64,000 bases of DNA. Source: Clostridiales bacterium. GTDB taxonomy: Bacteria > Bacillota > Clostridia > Christensenellales > Aristaeellaceae. The stretch is taken from the NCBI GenBank assembly GCA_004556395.1, contig SFHK01000005.1:3381-67380 (forward strand), written 5' to 3'. The notes below the pieces were generated by a model. It was not told the DNA's origin. It did not search any database and worked only from the letters and a program-made list of their open reading frames with translations. A program made the position numbers and the translations under genes. Below, piece by piece: positions 50,527 to 59,078 of this stretch. The stretch's first letter is position 1. Each line of letters starts with the position of its first letter.

Positions 50527-53103
50527 ATGGCGGAAAAAATCGTGCTTGTGGACGGATACAGCCTGCTGTATCGCGCGTTCCACGCGCTTCCCTTGATGGA
50601 CAACGGCGAGGGGCAGTACACCAACGCCATATACGGCTTTCTTTCGATGCTGCTCAAGGTGCTCTCGGAGGAAAAGCCGGCCTATTGCGCCGTGGCCTTC
50701 GACGAGCACGCCCCCACCTTCCGGCACCTGCGCTACGAGGCCTACAAGGCCGGCCGCGCGCCCACGCCGGAGGAAATGCGCCCGCAGATTCCGGCGGCGC
50801 GCGAAATTCTCGAAAGCATGCACATCGCCCAGCTGAGCCTGAGCGGCTACGAGGCCGACGACATTCTGGGCACCGTCAGCCGCCTGTGCGAGGAAACCGG
50901 CGTGGACTGCCTGATTGTCACCGGCGACCGCGACAGCTATCAGCTGGCGGGCGAGCGCACGACCATCCTGTATACGAAAAAGGGCATCTCCGAAACGGAG
51001 CGCGTGACGCCCGCGTGGATTCAGGAGAAGTACGGTGTAACGCCCACGCAGATGATCGACGTGAAGGGACTGATGGGCGACAGCTCCGACAACATTCCCG
51101 GCGTGCCCGGCGTGGGCGAAAAAACCGCGACGAAGCTGGTCGCCCAGTACGGCACGCTGGAAAACGCGCTGGAAAACGCCCCTTCCATGAAGGGTGCGCT
51201 GAAGCAGCGCCTGCTGGACAACGACGCGCAGGCGCGCGAGAGCAAGTTTCTGGCCACGATCGACCGCCGCGCGCCGATTGACTTCCACTTTGAGGCTTGC
51301 CGCGTGGGCGATCTTTCCGGCGGACTGGACGCGATGCGCCGCCTGAAGCTGCGTTCGCTGATCGAGCGCGTACAGGCGATGAAGCCAGAAGCGCCGAAGC
51401 CCGCCGAAGCCGCGCCCGCGAAGCGAAAGAGCGTTTCCGTGGAGGGGGCGGACGCGTTGAAGGCGCAGGTTGCCCGGTGGTTTGAAAATCCGCCGGAGGT
51501 TTTCGCGCTCCACATCGGCGAATGTCTTTCCGCCGCGGCGGATGACGGCCGCCGTCTCCGCTGCGAGCTGGGCGGCACGCTGCTCGCGCCCGGCCTGACC
51601 GACGAAGAAATCGCGGACGCGCTGCGCCCCCTCGAGGACGCGAACGCGACCCGCGTCGTCATGCATAATATGAAGGCGTACCCCGGCGATCTCCACCGCT
51701 TTGAGGGGCGCGCCGACGATACGATGCTCGCCGCCTATTCGCTGAATCCCCAGAAGAACGCGCTCGCGCCGGAGGACGTATGCGCCGCGATGAACCTGCC
51801 CTTCGACGCGGACTGCCCCGCCGCCAGCCTGCTGGCGCTGGCGGACGCGCAGAAGGAAGCGCTCGCGCGCGACGGTCTGACCGAGCTTTACCGCACGATC
51901 GAAATGCCGCTGATGTTCGTTCTGCGCGACATGGAGCGCGCCGGGTTCCGCGTGGACGCGGACTATCTTCAGAAGCTGGGCGAGCTGTACACGCAGCGGC
52001 TGGACGAAACCGTCGAGCGCGTGCGCACGCTGGCCGGGGAAGCCGCGCAGTCGGTGAACCTGAATTCCCCCAAGCAGCTCGCGAAGCTGCTATTTGAGGA
52101 TCTGCGCATTCCCGCGCCGGGCGGCAAAAAGAACCCCGGCACCTCCGCGGAAGTGCTTGAGGAGCTGGCCGCGGACTATCCCGTCTGCGGGCTGATCCTG
52201 GAATACCGCAAGTATCAGAAGCTGAACAGCACCTATGTGTCGGCGCTCACGCGCATGCGCGGCGCGGACGGGCGGATTCACACCTCGTTCGAACAGGCCG
52301 TGACCGGCACGGGCCGCATTTCCTCGCGCGAGCCGAACCTGCAGAACATCCCGGTGCGCACGGAGCTGGGGCGCGAGATTCGCCACGCCTTCGTGGCCGA
52401 GCCGGGCTGGCAGCTGGTGGACGCGGACTATTCGCAGATCGAGCTGCGGGTGCTTGCGCACATGTCGGGTGACACCGGCATGCAGGCCGCGTTCCTTCAC
52501 GACGAAGACATTCACGCCCGCACCGCCGCCGAGGTCTACGGCGTGCCGATGGAAGCGGTCACGCGCGAAATGCGCTCCGCCGCCAAGGCCGTGAACTTCG
52601 GCATTGTGTACGGTATCAGCGATTTCGGGCTTGCGCGCAACATCGGCGTTTCCCGCAGGGAAGCCGCCGAGTTCATCGAGCGCTACTTCAGCCGCTACCC
52701 CGGCGTGAAGCGCTATATGGATGAGCAGGTGCGTCTGGGACGGGAGCAGGGCTATGTGACCACGCTTTTCGGCCGCCGGCGCTATCTGCCGGAGCTGGAA
52801 AGCAGCGTGTACACGATGCGCGCCTTCGGCGAGCGCGCCGCCATGAACAGCCCCATTCAGGGCACGGCGGCGGACATCATCAAGCTGGCGATGATTCGCG
52901 TGCACGACGCGTTGAAGGCGCGCGGCCTTCGGGCGCGGCTGATTCTGCAGGTGCACGACGAGCTGATCGTCGAAGCGCCGATTGATGAATTGGACGCCGT
53001 GCGCGCGCTGCTGCTTGACGGCATGGAATCGGTCGTTCATCTGAGCGTTCCGCTGAAGGCGGAGCTTTCTACGGGAGGAAACTGGAATGAGTGCAAATCG
53101 TAA
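50527..53103 (+). CDS. polA: DNA polymerase I
   Basis: An 858-residue family A polymerase. Residues 1-290 are the 5'-3' exonuclease (LVDGYSLLYRAFHA, GYEADDILGT, TGDRDSYQL, GDSSDNIPGVPGVG). The middle domain (about 300-460) lacks the acidic residues of a proofreading exonuclease, as in many Firmicutes. The polymerase domain has DYSQIELRVLAHMSGD (motif A), the RSAAKAVNFGIVYGI helix (motif B) and VHDE (motif C). It works in repair and Okazaki fragment processing. I start at the ATG at 50527 with GGAGG 6 bases upstream. Confidence 0.97.
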   Translation: MAEKIVLVDGYSLLYRAFHALPLMDNGEGQYTNAIYGFLSMLLKVLSEEKPAYCAVAFDEHAPTFRHLRYEAYKAGRAPTPEEMRPQIPAAREILESMHIAQLSLSGYEADDILGTVSRLCEETGVDCLIVTGDRDSYQLAGERTTILYTKKGISETERVTPAWIQEKYGVTPTQMIDVKGLMGDSSDNIPGVPGVGEKTATKLVAQYGTLENALENAPSMKGALKQRLLDNDAQARESKFLATIDRRAPIDFHFEACRVGDLSGGLDAMRRLKLRSLIERVQAMKPEAPKPAEAAPAKRKSVSVEGADALKAQVARWFENPPEVFALHIGECLSAAADDGRRLRCELGGTLLAPGLTDEEIADALRPLEDANATRVVMHNMKAYPGDLHRFEGRADDTMLAAYSLNPQKNALAPEDVCAAMNLPFDADCPAASLLALADAQKEALARDGLTELYRTIEMPLMFVLRDMERAGFRVDADYLQKLGELYTQRLDETVERVRTLAGEAAQSVNLNSPKQLAKLLFEDLRIPAPGGKKNPGTSAEVLEELAADYPVCGLILEYRKYQKLNSTYVSALTRMRGADGRIHTSFEQAVTGTGRISSREPNLQNIPVRTELGREIRHAFVAEPGWQLVDADYSQIELRVLAHMSGDTGMQAAFLHDEDIHARTAAEVYGVPMEAVTREMRSAAKAVNFGIVYGISDFGLARNIGVSRREAAEFIERYFSRYPGVKRYMDEQVRLGREQGYVTTLFGRRRYLPELESSVYTMRAFGERAAMNSPIQGTAADIIKLAMIRVHDALKARGLRARLILQVHDELIVEAPIDELDAVRALLLDGMESVVHLSVPLKAELSTGGNWNECKS

Positions 53104-53722
53104 AGCGTATATCGTCGGCCTGACGGGCGGCATTGCCTCCGGAAAATCGGAGGCAGCAAGGCATCTTTCGGCGCTGGGCGCGTGCTGCGTCGACGCCGAC
53201 GCCATCTCTCACGCGCTCACCGCGCCGGGCGGGGCGCTGCTCGGCGTCATTCGCGAAACGTTCGGCGACGAGGTGTTCCTGCCGGACGGCACGCTGAACC
53301 GCCGGGCGCTGGGCGAGGTGGTGTTTAACGACCCTGCAAAGCGTCTCATTCTGGACTCGATCACGCATCCCGCCATTCAGAAGGCCATCATGGACGACAT
53401 CGAGCGCGCGGTGGCGGAGGGCGAAAACCTCGTGTTCATCAACGTGCCGCTGCTGTTCGAAACCGGCATGGACGCGCTGTGCGACGAAACGTGGCTGATC
53501 TCGCTGGATCGCGCCACGCAGGCCGAGCGTCTGATGGCGCGCGACGGCATGACCCGCGAGCAGGCCGAGGCGCGCATCGATTCCCAGATGCCGCTGGAGG
53601 AAAAGGAGCGCCGCGCCACCGTGGTGATCGACAACCGCCGTTCCGTGGAAAAGCTCAATTCAGAGGTCGGCAGTCTGTATCAGGCGCTGAAAAAGCGCAT
53701 TGAACGAATGGAGAATGAATGA
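53087..53722 (+). CDS. coaE: Dephospho-CoA kinase
   Basis: A 211-residue P-loop kinase that performs the last step of coenzyme A synthesis. GLTGGIASGKSEAARHL is the ATP site, CVDADAISH holds the conserved Asp, and NVPLLFETG and RDGMTREQAEARI are family motifs. The start overlaps polA by 17 bases and has GGGAGG 8 bases upstream. The polA-coaE-lytic transglycosylase order is common in Firmicutes. Confidence 0.95.
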   Translation: MSANRKAYIVGLTGGIASGKSEAARHLSALGACCVDADAISHALTAPGGALLGVIRETFGDEVFLPDGTLNRRALGEVVFNDPAKRLILDSITHPAIQKAIMDDIERAVAEGENLVFINVPLLFETGMDALCDETWLISLDRATQAERLMARDGMTREQAEARIDSQMPLEEKERRATVVIDNRRSVEKLNSEVGSLYQALKKRIERMENE

Positions 53723-54297
53723 AAAAACGTAAGAAACGTCGATTCCCCCTCGTCCCGCTGGCCATGCTCGCGCTGCTTGCCGTGCTGTTTGTCATCGTGT
53801 ATCCGCGCATGGCGGCGCGCTCGCAGTATCCCGTGCGGTACGAAGCGGAGATCCGCAAAGCCGCCGAGGTCTATTCGCTGGATCCCGCGCTGCTCGCCGC
53901 CGTGGCGCGCATCGAATCCAGCTATCGCGCCGACGCGCGTTCCTACGTGGGCGCGCTGGGGCTGATGCAGATCATGCCGGAGACCGGCGCATGGATTGCA
54001 GAAAAGCGCGGCGAGCGCGACGCGTTCACCGACGAGGTTCTGCTCGACCCCGAAACCAGCCTTCTGTACGGCGGATGGTACATACGCTATCTGATGGACG
54101 AATTCGGCGGCGACTTCACCTGCGCCGTGGCGGCGTATCACGCCGGACAGGGAGCCGTGCGCAAATGGCTGAAGGATCCCGCCTATTCCCCGGACGGCCG
54201 CACGCTGGCCGCCTTCCCTGCCGACGCTCCCAAGACCGGACATTACGTTTCGAAGGTACGAAAAGCCTATGATTACTATCTTAAAAAATACCGGTAA
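53719..54297 (+). CDS. Lytic transglycosylase (SLT family), membrane anchored
   Basis: A 192-residue exported enzyme. One N-terminal transmembrane helix (about 11-29) is followed by a goose-lysozyme-like SLT domain with the catalytic Glu in VARIESSYRADARS, then GALGLMQIMPETG, and AAYHAGQGAV near the end. It cleaves peptidoglycan glycan strands. ATGA overlap with coaE. Confidence 0.93.
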   Translation: MKKRKKRRFPLVPLAMLALLAVLFVIVYPRMAARSQYPVRYEAEIRKAAEVYSLDPALLAAVARIESSYRADARSYVGALGLMQIMPETGAWIAEKRGERDAFTDEVLLDPETSLLYGGWYIRYLMDEFGGDFTCAVAAYHAGQGAVRKWLKDPAYSPDGRTLAAFPADAPKTGHYVSKVRKAYDYYLKKYR

Positions 54298-55822
54298 GCG
54301 CGCCTTCTGCCTGCTGCTTGCGCTGGCTGTGGCCGTTCTCGCCCCCCTGACTCCCACCGCTCGCGCGGCGAGCGAGGATCGGTTCGTCATCGGTCTCGTT
54401 TCCGAAAGCGGCGCGACCATCAATCCCTATCATTGCACGCAGCGCGACCTGATCAACATCAACGAGCTGATTTTCGAAAGCGTGCTCACGCTGGACGACA
54501 ATCTTCAGCCCGTGGGCGAGCTCGCGCTTTCGTGGACGCAGAGCGGAAAGACCTTCGTGTTCAAGCTTCGCGACAACGTGCGCTTCCACGACGGCTCTTA
54601 TCTGTCTGCGCAGGACGTATACGCGTCCTTTGAATACATCCGCGCGCTCGGCGAAAGCAGCCCGTACTACACCCGCTGCCAGTACATAAGCTCCATCGAG
54701 GTCACTGACACCAGCACGCTGACCGTCACCGGCAAATACGAGAGCTATCTGACGCTCTACGCCATGACCTTCCCCGTCGCCCAGCGCGACAGCGTATCGT
54801 GGAACCTGCCCTGCGGAACCGGCCCCTACTGGTATATGAATTACGACGCCGACTGGCTGCAGGTGGACGCGAATCCGTACTGGTGGAAGGTTGCGCCGAC
54901 GATCGACCACATTTACGGCTACCGCTACAACGAAACCGGCGACGCGCTGAAGGCGCTGAGCGTCGGCGAAATCGACGCGCTCGCCACGCGCTCCCAGACG
55001 GCGGCGCTCGGCCGCCTGCTGAGCGACCGCACCAGCGTGGACTATACGACGCTCACGTATGAGATGCTGATTCCCAACATCAAAAAATCGATGTTTGAAA
55101 ACGTCAACACCCGCAGGGCGCTGATGTACGCCATCGACGTGACCACGCTGGCCTCCAACATCTACATGGGCATGGTTACCGAATCCGAGGTGCCCGTGTT
55201 GCCCGGCAGCTGGCTGTACGAGCCGCAGTCCGCCGTTTACTTCGAATCGCAGGAGCGCGCGCTTCAGCTGCTTTACGCCGCCGGATGGGGCGACTACAAC
55301 AACGACGGCATCCTCGACCGCGTAGTGGACGGCGTGCTTTTACAGTTTGAGTTCACGCTGCTCACCTATGTGGACGACACCGCCGCCACGCGCACCCACG
55401 CCGCCGACCTGCTCTGCGATCAGCTGCGGCCGCTGGGCATCAACGTCACCGTGAAGACCGACACAAAGGCCAACGTTCAGAAGGCTCTGAAGAACGGAAA
55501 CTTCGACATGGTGCTCTGCGCCGTGAACACGTCCATCCTGCCCGACCTCACGTTCCTGTGCAATTCCAGCGGGCGCATGAATTACTCGGGCTACTCCGAC
55601 GCCGGCCTGAACAACCTGCTGACCAACATCTATGAAACCTCGGACGAAGCGCAGTTCAAGTATCTCTTCAGCCAGCTTCAGCTGAAAATCGCGGACGGCC
55701 TGCCCTTCCTCGGTCTGTTCTTCCGCAAGGGCACGCTGATGACCACCGCGAACGTGACCGGCTTCAGCCCCGTTCTCGAAACGGACGCGCTGCACGGAAT
55801 CGAATATCTGGAATTTGAATAG
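54269..55822 (+). CDS. Extracellular solute-binding protein, family 5
   Basis: A 517-residue binding protein with a signal peptide (about 1-34) and no lipobox Cys at its end. The SBP_bac_5 features NELIFESVLTLDDNLQPVGELALSW and FKLRDNVRFHDGSYLSAQDVYASFEYI are clear. The family binds peptides, nickel or other small ligands. No permease or ATPase genes are adjacent, so it is an orphan or works with a distant transporter. WGDYNNDGILDRV is a calcium-loop-like insertion. It overlaps the transglycosylase gene by 29 bases and its ribosome site is weak. Confidence 0.87.
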   Translation: MITILKNTGKRAFCLLLALAVAVLAPLTPTARAASEDRFVIGLVSESGATINPYHCTQRDLININELIFESVLTLDDNLQPVGELALSWTQSGKTFVFKLRDNVRFHDGSYLSAQDVYASFEYIRALGESSPYYTRCQYISSIEVTDTSTLTVTGKYESYLTLYAMTFPVAQRDSVSWNLPCGTGPYWYMNYDADWLQVDANPYWWKVAPTIDHIYGYRYNETGDALKALSVGEIDALATRSQTAALGRLLSDRTSVDYTTLTYEMLIPNIKKSMFENVNTRRALMYAIDVTTLASNIYMGMVTESEVPVLPGSWLYEPQSAVYFESQERALQLLYAAGWGDYNNDGILDRVVDGVLLQFEFTLLTYVDDTAATRTHAADLLCDQLRPLGINVTVKTDTKANVQKALKNGNFDMVLCAVNTSILPDLTFLCNSSGRMNYSGYSDAGLNNLLTNIYETSDEAQFKYLFSQLQLKIADGLPFLGLFFRKGTLMTTANVTGFSPVLETDALHGIEYLEFE

Positions 55823-55834
55823 CGCTTCGGCGCA

Positions 55835-55873
55835 TGAAAAAACGCTCCCGTTTCAATACGGAAGCGTTTTTCA
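55835..55873. terminator. Bidirectional terminator between convergent genes
   Basis: AAAAAACGCTCCCG pairs with CGGAAGCGTTTTT around a TTTCAATA loop. A-run and T-run flanks serve both strands, ending the polA operon on the plus strand and the lipoprotein gene on the minus strand. Confidence 0.85.
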
Positions 55874-55881
55874 TGCGCGGC

Positions 55882-56526
55882 TTATTTGCCGGAATCGCTC
55901 GTGCTCTGCATCCGGAACGTGGACAGCACGACCTCGGCGATCTGCTTCGTCACACCCGTGAACGTGAAGATGTACATATTCTCTCCGGCCACCATATAAT
56001 ACTGGCGGATTTCGTATCCATTATAATCCGCGCCGATATACAGAAGGTTGGCCAGCGTGTTGAACTCATACTTTCCGCAGTCATCGGAAAATTTGATGCC
56101 GGGGCACTGCGCGGTGAGCGCCTTCTTGAGCGTATCCAGCGAATCGATCAGGTCTTCATTGCTGGCGCCGTCGGCCTTGCCATAGTTCAGAACCAGACTC
56201 GCGCCGTCTTTGGAAGCGGCGATCAGCACGTCGTTTTCCGCGGTCATTTTCTTTCGAAGACCGTCCACGTCCATATCCGGGAGCAGCTCATACGCCTGAT
56301 CCAGGTTTTCCTGATGGGAACCCGCGCCGATCAGCGCCCATTCGGCGGGCACGCCGATGTAATAGCCCGCGTAGGGGCTAAGGTAGCCGTGCATCAGAAT
56401 GCCCTCGTCCGCCGCCTCCGAAGGCGTCGCGGGGGTAGCCTCGGCGGGGGTAGCCGTTTCCGCCGATGCCGACAGGCAGGCAAGCAGCATGGAAAGCGCA
56501 AGCAGGCACGCGAAAAATCTCTTCAT
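55882..56526 (-). CDS. Predicted lipoprotein of unknown function
   Basis: A 214-residue exported protein. The signal peptide ends in LLAC (about 14-17), a good lipobox. A short Thr/Pro/Ala/Glu linker (about 22-42) precedes a domain containing PYAGYYIGVPAEWALIG and NMYIFTFTGVTKQIAEVVLSTF, which resembles the small PsbP-like or DUF1795-type domain seen in other Gram-positive lipoproteins, without certainty. GGGAGG lies 10 bases before the ATG at 56526. Confidence 0.7.
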   Translation of the reverse strand: MKRFFACLLALSMLLACLSASAETATPAEATPATPSEAADEGILMHGYLSPYAGYYIGVPAEWALIGAGSHQENLDQAYELLPDMDVDGLRKKMTAENDVLIAASKDGASLVLNYGKADGASNEDLIDSLDTLKKALTAQCPGIKFSDDCGKYEFNTLANLLYIGADYNGYEIRQYYMVAGENMYIFTFTGVTKQIAEVVLSTFRMQSTSDSGK

Positions 56527-56555
56527 TCTTTGTTTCCCTCCCATTCATCCGCTCC

Positions 56556-56584
56556 ATCATAGCACAAATACCCGCCAAAATCAA
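56556..56584 (-). promoter_or_regulatory. Promoter of the lipoprotein gene
   Basis: TTGATT (56579-56584), 17 bases, TATGAT (56556-56561) on the minus strand. Confidence 0.65.
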
Positions 56585-56632
56585 CGCATAATCCGGAGAA
56601 TTCATCTTTCGTTCCATCCCACGCCCACAATT

Positions 56633-56676
56633 TGACCAAATTTTTCCGAACCTCTGACCAAAAAACGGAACCTCCG
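56633..56676 (+). promoter_or_regulatory. 22-base imperfect direct repeat upstream of the VanW-like gene
   Basis: Two copies of TGACCAAA-(4-5 bases)-GAACCTC start at 56633 and 56655, exactly 22 bases (two helical turns) apart. They lie about 50-90 bases before the VanW-like ATG. The spacing suggests paired sites for a dimeric regulator. No clear sigma-A promoter was found between them and the gene. Confidence 0.4.
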
Positions 56677-56724
56677 CTGAAACACGCGCGTCTAAAAGAC
56701 ACCAATGATCCGGAGGTGGGATTC

Positions 56725-57789
56725 ATGAAACGCACAATTTCAATTCTTCTCGTACTGGTTATGCTTCTGGGTATCTGCCCTGCGGCGTTGGCCGACTGGG
56801 GCGACGACGGCTGGGATGATTCCAGCAGCTGGGGCGACACGCCCTCTACCGGCTCCTCCACCACGGTGGAAGCCAAAACAAAGCTTTCCTCGGCCTCCAA
56901 TGCGCAGCTTCGCAACATCGAGCTCGCGGCCGACGCAATTTCCGGCACGCGCGTATCCTACGGCAGCAATTTCAGCTTTAACGACGTCGTTGGCGAGCGC
57001 TCGGCCAACAACGGCTATCGCATGGCGATCAACGGCCGCGGCGTAAGCGTTCGCGGCGGCGGCGTGGGACAGGTCGCGACCACCCTGTACCTCGCGCTCA
57101 AGAAGCTGAAGGGCATCAGCTACGTCGAGCTGCAGACCTATGGCGACAGGTTCACGGGCAGCTACGTCGCTTCCGGCAACAACGCCGTCGTGACCGACTA
57201 TGCCAACGGACAGGACTTCATCTTCCGCAACAAGGCAGGCAACATGACCATCGAAATGTGGACCAGCCGCAGCTATCTCTACTGCCAGATCACCGTTTCC
57301 AAGTCCTCCTCGTCCGGCGGCGACACGGCCAACGGCAAGGTCGGCTCCGCGTCGATCAAGCTTTCCGGCACCAACACGCTGAAGAACAACGTCCGTCTGG
57401 CGGCCGAAAGCATCAACGGCGTCACGCTGTCCTCGTGGGATGAGTTCTCCTTCAACCAGCTCGTCGGCCCCCGCACCGAAAACCACGGCTATGGCGCGGC
57501 CATCAACGGACGCGGCGTGCGCGTGATCGGCGGCGGCGTAGCGCAGGTTGCCAGCGTAATTTACATGGCCGTGAAGGATCTGAACAACGTGGTCATTACC
57601 GAGTCCCGCACCTACGGCAGGGATTACAACCAGTCCTACGTATCCAACGCGGACAACGCCATCGTGACCGACTACAATAACGACATCGACTTCTGCTTCC
57701 GCTATCGCGGCTACGGCAAGCTGAAGATCGTCGTCACCGTAAACAAGAGCGGCACGCTGCTGACCTGCAACGTGTACGAAAACAAGTAA
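56725..57789 (+). CDS. Exported protein with two VanW-like domains
   Basis: A 354-residue exported protein. A signal peptide (about 1-23) and a Ser/Asp/Trp-rich linker precede two homologous halves: YGSNFSFNDVVGERSANNGYR...GGGVGQVATTLYLA and SWDEFSFNQLVGPRTENHGYG...GGGVAQVASVIYMA. These are the VanW-like core (FSFN...GGGxxQV) found in many Gram-positive wall-associated proteins; the biochemical role is unknown, and the name does not imply vancomycin resistance. The ATG at 56725 has GGAGG 8 bases upstream. Confidence 0.85.
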   Translation: MKRTISILLVLVMLLGICPAALADWGDDGWDDSSSWGDTPSTGSSTTVEAKTKLSSASNAQLRNIELAADAISGTRVSYGSNFSFNDVVGERSANNGYRMAINGRGVSVRGGGVGQVATTLYLALKKLKGISYVELQTYGDRFTGSYVASGNNAVVTDYANGQDFIFRNKAGNMTIEMWTSRSYLYCQITVSKSSSSGGDTANGKVGSASIKLSGTNTLKNNVRLAAESINGVTLSSWDEFSFNQLVGPRTENHGYGAAINGRGVRVIGGGVAQVASVIYMAVKDLNNVVITESRTYGRDYNQSYVSNADNAIVTDYNNDIDFCFRYRGYGKLKIVVTVNKSGTLLTCNVYENK

Positions 57790-57793
57790 TCCT

Positions 57794-57830
57794 TAAAAAA
57801 AACAGTCGGGGCATTTGCTCCGGCTGTTTT
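57794..57830 (+). terminator. Terminator after the VanW-like gene
   Basis: AAAACAGTCGGGGCA pairs with GCTCCGGCTGTTTT around a short loop, with a run of T on the plus strand. Confidence 0.8.
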
Positions 57831-57833
57831 CAT

Positions 57834-57872
57834 GATTAAAAGCGCCCGTTTCCACTTGGAAGCAGGCGCTTT
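57834..57872 (-). terminator. Terminator after the Gfo/Idh/MocA gene
   Basis: On the minus strand GCGCCTGCTTCC pairs with GGAAACGGGCGC and is followed by TTTTAATC, 13 bases after the stop codon. Confidence 0.75.
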
Positions 57873-57884
57873 GCGTGTACAGGC

Positions 57885-58943
57885 TTATTCCGCCAGTGTG
57901 ATTTCCTTATGCTCGGCGGAGGAATCATAAATCGCCTGCATCATCTTCGCGGTAACGATAACCGTGTCGATGTGGGACGGCAGCTTCTCGCCGGTCTTGA
58001 TGCAGTCGATGAAGGCGTTGATTTCGTTCTCGAAATGGTTGCGCTGCTTGAACTCGGGCTTGTACTCGATCAGCGCGCCATGCTCGGCGGTATACACCTT
58101 GAAGTCCGCGCCATACTGCAGGCGGATGCCGGCCTTATCGCCCATGAAGTCAATATAGGTTTCCGACTCACCGATATTCTGCGCCCACGCGCCGTTCACG
58201 GTGATCGTCGGGCCCGCGGTGCGGATCAGAGCGGTCACGGAGTCGTCCACGTCGTAGGTGCCGTTCAGATTCTTGGTGTTCTCCGCCCACATGTTCTTAT
58301 AGGCGTAGTTCTTCATGTCCTTGCCCAGCTTGCAGAACGCTTCGCCGGTGACGGTTTTCGGCGTGGGATCGCCGCAGCAGTACATCACGATGTCCAGGTA
58401 GTGCACGCCCCAGTCGATCAGCGCGCCGCCGCCCGCGATGGCCTTGGTCGTGAACGCGCCGCCCAATCCGGGGATGGAACGATGCGCGCGGAAGGACACG
58501 TATACGTGGAACACCTCGCCCAGCTTGCCTTCGTCGATGAACTGCTTGATCAGGTTCACGCTGTCGTTGAAGCGATTGACGACGCCGATGTTGAGCACCT
58601 TGCCGGTCTCATGCTGAACCTTCTGCATCTCCAGCGCTTCCGCGTAGGTACGGGCGGCGGGCTTTTCACACAGCACGTTCTTTCCGGCGCGCAGCGCGTC
58701 GATCGCAATGACGGGATGCATGTTGTTGGGCGTGCAGACGGAAACGGCCTCGATCTCGGGATCGTTCAGCGCCACATGATAATCGGTGATGGCGGTGCCG
58801 CAGCCATAGGTTTCCACGGCCTTTTCGGCGCGCTCAGGAATAATATCGCAGAAATACTTGATCTCCGCCTCCGGATTCTTCATATAAGCGGGAATATGCG
58901 CCGCGTTTGCAATGGTACCGCAACCGATGATGGCAACCTTCAT
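57885..58943 (-). CDS. Gfo/Idh/MocA-family oxidoreductase
   Basis: A 352-residue NAD(P)-dependent dehydrogenase. The Rossmann motif is VAIIGCGTIANAAHIPAY (about 3-20), CTPNNMHP and the catalytic-type VLCEKPAA (Glu-Lys-Pro, about 90-97) follow, and GGALIDWGVHYLDIVMYC carries the conserved His. The family oxidises or reduces sugars, inositols and their derivatives. The gene stands alone between terminators; its promoter region has an inverted repeat that may be a repressor site. Confidence 0.92.
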   Translation of the reverse strand: MKVAIIGCGTIANAAHIPAYMKNPEAEIKYFCDIIPERAEKAVETYGCGTAITDYHVALNDPEIEAVSVCTPNNMHPVIAIDALRAGKNVLCEKPAARTYAEALEMQKVQHETGKVLNIGVVNRFNDSVNLIKQFIDEGKLGEVFHVYVSFRAHRSIPGLGGAFTTKAIAGGGALIDWGVHYLDIVMYCCGDPTPKTVTGEAFCKLGKDMKNYAYKNMWAENTKNLNGTYDVDDSVTALIRTAGPTITVNGAWAQNIGESETYIDFMGDKAGIRLQYGADFKVYTAEHGALIEYKPEFKQRNHFENEINAFIDCIKTGEKLPSHIDTVIVTAKMMQAIYDSSAEHKEITLAE

Positions 58944-58983
58944 TTCAATTCACCCTCCGCATTGTTAATTGTCGTTCCGTCTC

Positions 58984-59023
58984 ATGTTCGAAGTGAGAAC
59001 ATTTTCCGGTCATTTCTATTATA
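58984..59023 (-). promoter_or_regulatory. Promoter and possible operator of the oxidoreductase gene
   Basis: TATAAT (59018-59023) on the minus strand is a clear -10 box; the -35 box is poor. The perfect inverted repeat ATGTTC-7-GAACAT (58984-59002) lies just downstream of the predicted start, a position suited to repression. The regulator is not in this window as far as I can see. Confidence 0.5.
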
Positions 59024-59078
59024 AACCATGCACGCTGGAAAAGATTTTCAATCATGTTAAATACTTTTATCAATTTGA

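Noticed and set aside
56725..57789. Vancomycin resistance from the VanW-like domains
   Set aside because: VanW-like domains are widespread in Gram-positive bacteria without resistance, and no vanHAX-type genes are nearby.
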